DNA from: SIG440 sp045647905
Lineage (GTDB): Bacteria > Bacillota > Clostridia > Monoglobales > Monoglobaceae
DNA: 17,563 bases
NCBI GenBank assembly: GCA_045647905.1
Contig: JAZRMZ010000172.1
Location: forward strand, 1-17,563
Direction: 5' to 3'
The notes beneath the pieces are model-generated. The model made no database searches, was not told the DNA's origin, and was given only the letters and a program-made list of their open reading frames with translations. Of this stretch, positions 1 to 5,373 are shown piece after piece. Each line of letters opens with the position of its first letter. Within the stretch, counting starts at the first letter, position 1. The position numbers and the translations under genes were made by a program.

Positions 1-1
1 A

Positions 2-214
2 GTAATAAACATAGGAGAGCTTGTGAAAAATCTTACTGAAGAATTTCGGTCTTCGCACAATGAAATCCCTTGGAAAGAAATTTCAGGATTTCGCGATATT
101 GCAGCCCATAAATATAAAACATTGGATATGAAGATTGTATATAATACGGTCAAAGTTGACATAAGTGAATTGAAAGAAAATGTAGAGCGAATTTTAGGCT
201 ATAGCGAAACTTAA
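2..214 (+). CDS. HepT-like (DUF86/HEPN) protein, C-terminal part, truncated by window edge
   Basis: An open frame runs in from the left edge, so the GTG at 23 is not a real start; the frame reads VINIGELVKNLTEEF before continuing. The segment carries the HEPN motif R-x4-H-x-Y as RDIAAHKY (Arg codon 92-94, Tyr codon 113-115), preceded by IPWKEISGFRD, which is typical of HepT/DUF86 proteins. In characterised MNT/HepT pairs, HepT is an RNase-like HEPN toxin and the MNT nucleotidyltransferase neutralises it by AMPylating the motif tyrosine. About 70 residues are visible, roughly the second half of a 110-140 residue protein. The partner nucleotidyltransferase is probably left of the window but cannot be seen. 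A terminator follows directly. The family call is good; toxin activity is inferred from family only. Confidence 0.8.
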   Translation, partial: VINIGELVKNLTEEFRSSHNEIPWKEISGFRDIAAHKYKTLDMKIVYNTVKVDISELKENVERILGYSET

Positions 215-230
215 TAATGTGACAATGAAT

Positions 231-261
231 GGACGAGGCTAAGCTCTCGTCCTATTTTTTT
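231..261 (+). terminator. Rho-independent terminator after the HepT-like gene
   Basis: A perfect 7-bp stem, GGACGAG (231-237) with CTCGTCC (246-252), encloses an 8-nt loop and is followed by TA and a run of seven T. It lies 17 nt after the HepT-like stop codon and should end that transcript. Confidence 0.8.
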
Positions 262-383
262 ACCTAAAATTAAAGAGAATGGTTAATGGAGAAGAGAACG
301 GCTTAAATTTGCCTATGTAGAGAAAGTCATACGCTACGCGTCGCCTCCACCAATCAATAACACGGAAAGTGTAAAATTACCAA

Positions 384-430
384 AAAGCCGCGACATAGCA
401 ATGTTTTCAGCTATGTCGTGGCTTTGTTTT
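384..430. terminator. Strong hairpin, probable terminator (possibly bidirectional)
   Basis: A 16-bp stem pairs 384-399 with 410-425 (core CGACATAGC with GCTATGTCG, one G-T wobble) around a 10-nt loop. On the plus strand it is followed by GTTTTTG; read on the minus strand the stem ends in GGCTTTTTGG. It lies about 160 nt beyond the end of the minus-strand oxidoreductase gene with no better candidate between, so it may end that operon. Orientation of use cannot be decided from sequence alone. Confidence 0.6.
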
Positions 431-587
431 TGTGGGTTTGAAATCAGCAGAAGTTTAAATTTGGGAGATTTTACGGAATTTAAGGGTGGATTTCTTTGTT
501 TGTATATTAAACCACTTTTCAAATAGCCGATGTTTTTGTTATTAAACTCCGTGGGTGGATGTTTATATTTTTGTAGATGTTGTTAAA

Positions 588-1649
588 TTATAAAACAACT
601 TCATGTCCCGTTTTTGCCGATTCATATATGGCATCAAGAATTGCCATAATATCAATTCCGTCCTGAGCAGGAGCAACGCATTCGCATTTTCCCTGAATAC
701 AATCAATAAAGCTGTTGATTTCGTTTTCAAAAATTTTGGCGAAGTCCATAGCTGTGTTTGTGTGGAAGGAAAGGTTGGTGAGATAATCGTTTGTTTCGTT
801 GTAGATTTCCAGTTCAGGAGAAAGGCTTGCGCCGCCTTTTGTTCCAAACAATTCAACCTTGCCCTCGTCTTCTTTGATGTTCAGCGAGAAGCTGGTTTCA
901 ATTGACAGAACGGCACCGTTGTCAAATCTGATTAATGCACTTGCCAAATCCTCAACATCACAAATGTCGTTTGCGGAGGCGTCAACCGAAAGATATCCTG
1001 CATCCCTTTTGATGTGAGGTCTGTTTGACAGTTTGCTGAAGGTTGCGCCGTAAACCGAAACAGGCTTGGGGTTGCCCATAAGATACCTTACCAAATCAAT
1101 TACGTGAACGCCAAGGTCAATCAAAGGTCCGCCGCCACTGCGTGATTTGTCGCCAAACCAGCCGCCGGGGTTGCCGTGTCTTCTCAGATATGTTGCCTTT
1201 GCATAATAAATATCGCCCAAATCACCCTTGTCAATAAATTCCTTGAGTATTCCGCAGTCATTGCCGTGTCTTCTGACAAAGCCAATCATAAGAAGCTTGC
1301 CCTTTTCGTCTGCAACACGTTTCATTTCTTCGGCTTCTTCTTTTGACATTGCCATGGGCTTCTCGCAAAGAACGTGTTTTCCTGCCTTGAGTGCCGCAAT
1401 TGAGCAGGGGTTGTGTCCGTTGTTCCATGTGCATACGCTCACCGCATCCATTTCTTCAAGGGCAAGAAATTCGTTGATGTCTGTGTAAAGTCTTGTGATG
1501 CCGTGTCTTTCGCCCTTTAATTTCAGGGTGTTGGGGTTGATGTCGCAAAATGCATAAAGTTCAACATTGGGATTCTTTTTGTATGCGTTGATATGACATT
1601 CCGAAATGCCGCCCACACCGATAACACCTATTTTTAATTTCTTATCCAT
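588..1649 (-). CDS. Gfo/Idh/MocA-family NAD(P)-dependent oxidoreductase
   Basis: This 353-residue protein is of normal length for the family, which oxidises or reduces sugars, inositols and glycosides in the cytoplasm using a (usually tightly held) NAD(P). The N-terminal Rossmann fold starts with KIGVIGVGGIS (Gly11-x-Gly13 fingerprint). The family motif CEKPMA (Glu96-Lys97-Pro98) follows, and the C-terminal domain has GGGPLIDLGVHVIDL with Asp178 and His182 at the usual catalytic place. The ATG is preceded by TGGAGG at 10 nt; this site lies inside the last codons of the upstream gene, whose stop is only 5 nt away, so the two are co-transcribed and probably translationally coupled. The partner is a TIM-barrel sugar isomerase. 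The exact substrate cannot be read from the sequence. Inositol or a 3-keto sugar pathway are both possible. Confidence 0.92.
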   Translation of the reverse strand: MDKKLKIGVIGVGGISECHINAYKKNPNVELYAFCDINPNTLKLKGERHGITRLYTDINEFLALEEMDAVSVCTWNNGHNPCSIAALKAGKHVLCEKPMAMSKEEAEEMKRVADEKGKLLMIGFVRRHGNDCGILKEFIDKGDLGDIYYAKATYLRRHGNPGGWFGDKSRSGGGPLIDLGVHVIDLVRYLMGNPKPVSVYGATFSKLSNRPHIKRDAGYLSVDASANDICDVEDLASALIRFDNGAVLSIETSFSLNIKEDEGKVELFGTKGGASLSPELEIYNETNDYLTNLSFHTNTAMDFAKIFENEINSFIDCIQGKCECVAPAQDGIDIMAILDAIYESAKTGHEVVL

Positions 1650-1654
1650 AATAT

Positions 1655-2509
1655 TTACGCCTCCATAATATTTTTTAAAAAATCTGTCGCCAGTTCAATG
1701 TCTGCTTTGGGTGTTTCGCCACATTCACGTTCAATTGTCAGGAATCCCTTATAGCCGATTTCTTCCAGTGCTTTCAGATAGTTGGGAAAGTCAACGCTGC
1801 CCTGTCCCAGAGGAACTTCCTTGAACGCCGCACCAAGCTTTTGCACATCCTCGGGCTTTTCGATTATGCCGTAAATCATTTCGGCAGGAACATCCTGAAG
1901 TTTTATGCCGTCCTTTGCGTGGGTATGAACTATGTAGTCCTTGAGAGTGTGTACAGCCTTAACAGGGTCATCACCCTTAACCATCACAAGGTTTGCAGGG
2001 TCAAGGTTAACCGCAACACCCCTTGAACCCAGAGTGTCAAGAAATTTCTTCAGGACATCTGCTGTTTCGGGACCTGTTTCAATTGCAAAGTGAGCATTGA
2101 GTGAGTCGGCATAACGGCTCAGCTCAAAGCAGGCATCCTGCATTATTTTGTAACGGTCACAACTTTCGTCATCGGGAACAACGCCGATATGTGTTGTGAC
2201 AATGTTTGTTTCAAGCTCCAGCGCCATATCTATGATTCTTTTTGACTTTTCAATCAGTTCCGGGTTGCGTTCGGGACGCCAGAAGCCCTGACCCAGATCT
2301 CCGCAGAGTGCCGAAAAGCAAAGTCCGTGAGACTTCATCATATCAAGAAGCTCCTTCTTCTTTGCCGTTGTCATATTATCAATTTCGTGCGCTCCGTAGG
2401 TTACGCACATCTGCATACCCTTAACTCCCATTTTCTGTGCCGATTTGATTGCTGTCAAATCATCTTCCTTGAGAGATTCCATTAAAATACCTATTGGAAA
2501 ATTGTACAT
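1655..2509 (-). CDS. Sugar phosphate isomerase/epimerase-like TIM-barrel protein
   Basis: This 284-residue protein belongs to the xylose isomerase-like TIM-barrel (AP endonuclease 2) superfamily, whose members isomerise, epimerise or cleave sugars with a divalent metal. Likely metal ligands sit at the strand ends in the usual order: Glu144 (AIETGPE), Asp170 (VNLDPANL), His195/His197 (VHTHAKDG) and Glu260 (LTIERE). The start is placed at the ATG at 2509, because GAGG lies 6 nt before it; a GTG four codons upstream (2521) overlaps that Shine-Dalgarno and is unlikely. It is the first gene of a minus-strand operon with the Gfo/Idh/MocA oxidoreductase and faces an AraC-type regulator across a shared promoter region. 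The name isomerase is a fold-level call: related proteins in 3-keto-glycoside pathways act as lyases, so the reaction stays open. Confidence 0.88.
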   Translation of the reverse strand: MYNFPIGILMESLKEDDLTAIKSAQKMGVKGMQMCVTYGAHEIDNMTTAKKKELLDMMKSHGLCFSALCGDLGQGFWRPERNPELIEKSKRIIDMALELETNIVTTHIGVVPDDESCDRYKIMQDACFELSRYADSLNAHFAIETGPETADVLKKFLDTLGSRGVAVNLDPANLVMVKGDDPVKAVHTLKDYIVHTHAKDGIKLQDVPAEMIYGIIEKPEDVQKLGAAFKEVPLGQGSVDFPNYLKALEEIGYKGFLTIERECGETPKADIELATDFLKNIMEA

Positions 2510-2535
2510 ATTGCACCTCACCGTTGAAAATTTTG

Positions 2536-2564
2536 TTTACATTTGTAGTATATTGTGATATACT
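2536..2564 (+). promoter_or_regulatory. Predicted sigma-A promoter for the AraC-type regulator
   Basis: On the plus strand, a -35 TTTACA (2536-2541) and a -10 TATACT (2559-2564) are 17 nt apart. Transcription would start near 2571, about 54 nt before the TTG start at 2625. This promoter is interleaved with the opposing one, so RNA polymerase should not be able to occupy both at once. Confidence 0.6.
2547..2564. promoter_or_regulatory. Perfect palindrome AGTATAT-N4-ATATACT, operator candidate
   Basis: A 7-bp perfect inverted repeat with a 4-nt centre (TGTG) contains the -10 hexamers of both divergent promoters. The symmetry follows partly from the two TATACT boxes facing each other, so it may be promoter architecture rather than a binding site. 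Confidence 0.45.
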
Positions 2565-2575
2565 TCATAAGTAAA
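2547..2575 (-). promoter_or_regulatory. Predicted sigma-A promoter for the isomerase/oxidoreductase operon
   Basis: Read on the minus strand, a -35 TTTACT (2570-2575) is separated by exactly 17 nt from a -10 TATACT (2547-2552). Transcription would start near 2540, about 30 nt before the ATG at 2509. The -10 forms one arm of the palindrome at 2547-2564. Confidence 0.65.
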
Positions 2576-2624
2576 GGTTTATTCTTGCTTATATTTGGTA
2601 AATTTTTGCTGTGAGGTGATTGTC

Positions 2625-3437
2625 TTGAATGATTATTATGAAAACCTGTCTTCGTATACAAAGGAATTTCCCGTTATTTTTCATACCAACAAGATTTACA
2701 GTTTTCGCAGTTTTTTTGGTGCGCATTGGCATGAGAGTATTGAGCTTTTGTTTATGACGGAAGGAACAACAGAAATTATGCTTAATGAGAACCGCGTTCG
2801 GGTGTCGGCGGGAGAGATTGTTGTGATTAACTCCAGCGTAACTCACGCATTTCGGCCGGTGAGCGATTATTCTGAATATGAATGTCTGATTGTTGACAAG
2901 GGTTTTTGCGAACAGTTTGGTTTTTTTGTGGATGAAAAATATATATGCAGTACGCTGTCTGACCGGAGGCTTTTTGAATTGATAAAAGATATAAAGCATC
3001 TGAAACAGACAGCACCCGAATACTGTTCTGCCGAGATTTTGTCGGATGTACTGAAGATTCTGTGCATACTTTTCCGTGAATATGTGGATGATAATTATTA
3101 TGAAAAAACAAGCAAAAACCTTGAAATGGTGAAAAAGGGCATAAAGTACATAAACAAGAATCTGAAAAAGGACATAATCATTGAAGATGTTGCAGAATAT
3201 GCAGGATACAGCAAATATTATTTCTGTCGGTGTTTTAAGGACATAACAGGACATACCGTTAATTCATATATAAATCAGGCAAAAATTGCACAGGCATACA
3301 AGGTTCTTTGCCGTGGTGAGGCCAATGTGGGCGATGTTGCTGAAGAATACGGGTTTAATGATATTTCATATTTTACCAAGGTGTTTAAAAAATATATGCA
3401 CACCTTGCCCTCAAAGATAATGAATGAAGAAAGATAA
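2625..3437 (+). CDS. AraC-family transcriptional regulator with N-terminal cupin sensor
   Basis: This 270-residue cytoplasmic regulator has the classic two-part AraC layout. Residues about 15-110 form a cupin-like effector domain (GAHWHESIELLFMTEG, then VSAGEIVVINSSVTHAF). The last ~100 residues carry two helix-turn-helix units: IEDVAEYAGYSKYYFCRCFK and VGDVAEEYGFNDISYFTKVF. The start is set at TTG 2625, since GAGGTGA (2613-2619) lies 5 nt before it; the frame is open a further 10 codons upstream to a TTG at 2595 that has no Shine-Dalgarno site. It faces the isomerase/oxidoreductase operon across interleaved promoters, so it most likely controls that operon and itself in response to a sugar or glycoside. 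A terminator follows 7 nt after the stop. Family certain; effector unknown. Confidence 0.92.
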   Translation: MNDYYENLSSYTKEFPVIFHTNKIYSFRSFFGAHWHESIELLFMTEGTTEIMLNENRVRVSAGEIVVINSSVTHAFRPVSDYSEYECLIVDKGFCEQFGFFVDEKYICSTLSDRRLFELIKDIKHLKQTAPEYCSAEILSDVLKILCILFREYVDDNYYEKTSKNLEMVKKGIKYINKNLKKDIIIEDVAEYAGYSKYYFCRCFKDITGHTVNSYINQAKIAQAYKVLCRGEANVGDVAEEYGFNDISYFTKVFKKYMHTLPSKIMNEER

Positions 3438-3443
3438 AGCAGG

Positions 3444-3486
3444 CGGAAGTCTGACCGATATAACGGTTGGACTTCCGTTTTATTTT
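3444..3486 (+). terminator. Rho-independent terminator after the AraC-type gene
   Basis: The stem CGGAAGTC (3444-3451) pairs with GACTTCCG (3470-3477), with an inner ACCG/CGGT pairing that lengthens it. It is followed by TTTTATTTT and lies 7 nt after the regulator's stop codon. Confidence 0.85.
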
Positions 3487-3523
3487 ATAATAGAAAATTG
3501 CGAATTTCCTATTATAAAATAAA
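3479..3523. repeat. Perfect 15-bp AT-rich inverted repeat
   Basis: The left arm 3479-3493 is the exact reverse complement of the right arm 3509-3523, and inside it AAATT (3495-3499) pairs with AATTT (3503-3507). The left arm includes the T-run of the preceding terminator. The outcome is a 45-nt AT-rich foldback of unknown role. It may be a second, bidirectional termination aid or an edge of an intergenic repeat. Confidence 0.7.
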
Positions 3524-3536
3524 CAAAAATTAAATT

Positions 3537-3579
3537 GTCCGTGGGAAATTTTCCGCCGATGGCGGAAACGCACATGGAC
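3537..3579. repeat. Two-tier hairpin with TTTCCGCC-GAT-GGCGGAAA core
   Basis: The core is a perfect 8-bp stem (3550-3557 with 3561-3568) around the triplet GAT. Outside it GTCCGTG (3537-3543) pairs with CAC (3571-3573) and GGAC (3576-3579) across small bulges. There is no adjacent T-run on the plus strand. It resembles the folded intergenic repeats found in many bacteria, but copy number cannot be judged from one window. Confidence 0.55.
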
Positions 3580-3616
3580 GAAAAAAGCTGTATCCTTTTC
3601 TGCCTGCCGCAGGCCA

Positions 3617-3635
3617 GCGCCAAAGGCGCGTTTTT
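3617..3635 (+). terminator. Short GC hairpin with T-run, possible terminator
   Basis: GCGCC (3617-3621) pairs with GGCGC (3625-3629) around AAA, followed by G and five T. The stem is short but GC-only. A further small foldback (CCTGC/GCAGG, 3603-3613) sits just before it. It may back up the terminator at 3444 or belong to the folded repeat region. Confidence 0.4.
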
Positions 3636-3715
3636 ATTGCATACAGGGATAAAAAATTGGGCTGTGCATAGCATAAAACCTGAGTGAGTATGTTAAAAAA
3701 TGATATATAAATAAT

Positions 3716-3736
3716 AAAATCTGTTTCAGATTTTTT
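3716..3736 (+). promoter_or_regulatory. Leader-like hairpin with T-run upstream of the two-component genes
   Basis: AAAATCTG (3716-3723) pairs with CAGATTTT (3727-3734) around TTT, followed by TT. It looks like a weak terminator or attenuator just upstream of a TTGACA box. The stem is AT-rich, so function is uncertain. Confidence 0.3.
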
Positions 3737-3743
3737 GATTAAG

Positions 3744-3772
3744 TTGACAATGAATTTTGTATATGTTTCAAT
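3744..3772 (+). promoter_or_regulatory. Candidate promoter for the two-component/transport gene train
   Basis: A consensus -35 TTGACA (3744-3749) is followed after 17 nt by TTCAAT (3767-3772), which matches the -10 consensus at four of six positions. It lies 26 nt before the GTG start at 3798. The weak -10 would suit an activated promoter. Confidence 0.35.
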
Positions 3773-3797
3773 AAATTTATGAAAGGTGGCGGTTTTT

Positions 3798-5363
3798 GTG
3801 TATAAGGTACTGATTGTTGAAGATAACTATTTGCAGATACAAAGTTTGATGCAATATGTTGATTGGGGAAAATTTGGAATAACAGAAATCAGAACTGCTC
3901 AGGACGGGATGGAGGGTCTTGAAATTTTCAGGAACTATAATCCCGATATAATTATAACTGATGTGGTTATGCCCGTTATGGATGGAATAACCATGGTGAA
4001 GGAAATAAAGAAAATCAGCGACAGACCGCAGATAATATATGTGAGTTGTTTTGAAGACTTCCATTACGTTCAGGAAGCAATCAGAAACGAAGCGATTTCT
4101 TATATTTTAAAACCAATATGCAAAGAGGAGCTGGAAAAAAGCCTTGAAAAGATTATAGGGCACGTTGAATACGAAAAAAAATACAGCACAATGAATACGC
4201 TTATTCAGGAAAATGTTGATATGCACAGAAAGAATTTCTTGTGCAGATTGATTTACACCAGAAGGACAGACGAGGATTTTTTGAAGAGTGCAGCAAAAGT
4301 TCTTGGGCTCAATGAGTTTGACAGCTTTGTTGCCGTGAAAACCGAGATTGTGAATATTGAGAATACAGAAACGGATATTTTTGGGTTTCTTGATACCACT
4401 GAGCAATACTTGCTCAAAAATGAAAATGCCTTTGCCGTGTCGGAAAATGACAACCGTATTGTGATAATATTTATGGGCAAGAACTACAATGGAGATGATT
4501 TTCTGGCATATGTAAAGGGCAGAATGGAATACTTTGCGTCAAAGATGAAAACGGGCGGACTGATGCTCAAAACCGGTATGTCAAAAGCGTATACCGAATT
4601 TGAAGGTGTGAAGATGCTTGCGCAGGCAGGCTTAGCTCTGGAGGATACCGTGTCAATGGATGATGAGGATATATCAGTGGGCGATGATGGCTTTGCAGGG
4701 GATATTATAGACTATATACCCGATATGAAGGAAATGCTGGGCAATATTCTTGATTCCCATGACGGCAAAGCGGAACTGGAAAAGTTTCTTGATGTCTATT
4801 GTGCAGAAAATGTTTCTTTGAGCAAATATCATATCAGGATGCTTGCGGTGAGCGTTTTGACCATACTTCAGATGTTGCTTTATGAGCGTGAAGTTGCCGT
4901 GAATGATATGTTTCATAATCTGAATATTATGAACAATCTGAATATGATTGAGAATATCAATGATTTGAGGTGGCTTATTGAAGTGACGGTTTCATCGGCA
5001 GAGGAGCTGCTCAAAACCGGACTGGAAAATATGTATGAAAAAGTTATAGCAGGAATAAAGGATTATATAAATCTGAATTACAAAAGCATAAAGAATATAA
5101 AAGAAATTGCAAACGAAAGTTATCTGAGCGAAAGTTATGCAAGAAAAGTTTTTAAGGAATGTACGGGACAGACGATTTTTGAATATCTTGTTCAAAAAAG
5201 AATGGAGGAAGCAAAAAAACTTTTGTCAAATCCTGAGAACAAGGTATATGAAGTGGCACAGCAGGTGGGATATAACAGCACACAGCGGTTCATAGATGTG
5301 TTTAAGCAGTACACCGGAATTTTGCCCAAAAGTTTTCAGAACAAGGCATCGGGAAAGGAATAG
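3798..5363 (+). CDS. YesN-type response regulator (receiver + AraC-type HTH)
   Basis: This 521-residue protein has an N-terminal receiver domain (residues 1 to about 120) with the acidic pair Glu8-Asp9, the phospho-acceptor Asp55 in IIITDVVMPVMDG, Ser83 and Lys105 (ILKP). A ~300-residue linker of the kind common in YesN-like regulators follows. The C-terminal ~100 residues form an AraC-type DNA-binding domain (IKEIANESYLSESYARKVFK, then VYEVAQQVGYNSTQRFIDVFK). The start is GTG 3798, since AAAGGTGG (3782-3789) lies 8 nt before it; an in-frame GTG at 3786 overlaps that site. The sensor kinase gene begins 7 nt after the stop. In this family the kinase phosphorylates the receiver Asp, and the regulator turns on adjacent sugar-uptake genes; here these are the LplABC-like importer and the glycosidases downstream. 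Confidence 0.92.
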   Translation: MYKVLIVEDNYLQIQSLMQYVDWGKFGITEIRTAQDGMEGLEIFRNYNPDIIITDVVMPVMDGITMVKEIKKISDRPQIIYVSCFEDFHYVQEAIRNEAISYILKPICKEELEKSLEKIIGHVEYEKKYSTMNTLIQENVDMHRKNFLCRLIYTRRTDEDFLKSAAKVLGLNEFDSFVAVKTEIVNIENTETDIFGFLDTTEQYLLKNENAFAVSENDNRIVIIFMGKNYNGDDFLAYVKGRMEYFASKMKTGGLMLKTGMSKAYTEFEGVKMLAQAGLALEDTVSMDDEDISVGDDGFAGDIIDYIPDMKEMLGNILDSHDGKAELEKFLDVYCAENVSLSKYHIRMLAVSVLTILQMLLYEREVAVNDMFHNLNIMNNLNMIENINDLRWLIEVTVSSAEELLKTGLENMYEKVIAGIKDYINLNYKSIKNIKEIANESYLSESYARKVFKECTGQTIFEYLVQKRMEEAKKLLSNPENKVYEVAQQVGYNSTQRFIDVFKQYTGILPKSFQNKASGKE

Positions 5364-5364
5364 T

Positions 5365-5373
5365 GGAGGTATG
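5365..5373 (+). promoter_or_regulatory. Ribosome binding site unusually close to the kinase start
   Basis: GGAGG (5365-5369) is separated from ATG 5371 by a single T; 5-9 nt is usual. No NTG codon lies in frame at a better distance. Initiation may depend on ribosomes ending translation at the response regulator stop (5361-5363), or may use the ATT at 5374. Confidence 0.5.

Larger units (their letters stand above)
215..587. other. Non-coding gap between converging genes
   Basis: No convincing gene is seen in this 373-nt stretch. It contains the HepT-side terminator and the long hairpin at 384-425. The rest is AT-rich. A minus-strand open frame at 334-522 has no ribosome binding site, no recognisable domain and runs through the hairpin, so it was not called. 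Confidence 0.7.
3438..3797. other. Hairpin-rich non-coding gap
   Basis: No gene is called in these 360 nt. The stretch holds a terminator, a 15-bp AT-rich inverted repeat, a two-tier hairpin, a GC hairpin with T-run, a leader-like hairpin and a candidate promoter, as listed separately. A 64-codon minus-strand frame (3480-3674) crosses most of these foldbacks and has no domain or ribosome binding site. Confidence 0.7.

Noticed and set aside
334..522. A 62-codon minus-strand open frame in the first intergenic gap
   Set aside because: It runs through a strong terminator hairpin, lacks a ribosome site and resembles no known protein.
2510..2521. The GTG at 2521 as start of the isomerase-like gene
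   Set aside because: It overlaps the ribosome binding site that correctly spaces the ATG at 2509.
2589..3254. A 221-codon open frame on the minus strand opposite the AraC-type gene
   Set aside because: It lies wholly antisense to a gene with clear domains, has low-complexity, domain-free translation and no convincing ribosome binding site.
3480..3674. A 64-codon minus-strand open frame in the hairpin-rich gap
   Set aside because: It spans several foldbacks and no domain or start signal is seen; the structure of the DNA explains the region better.
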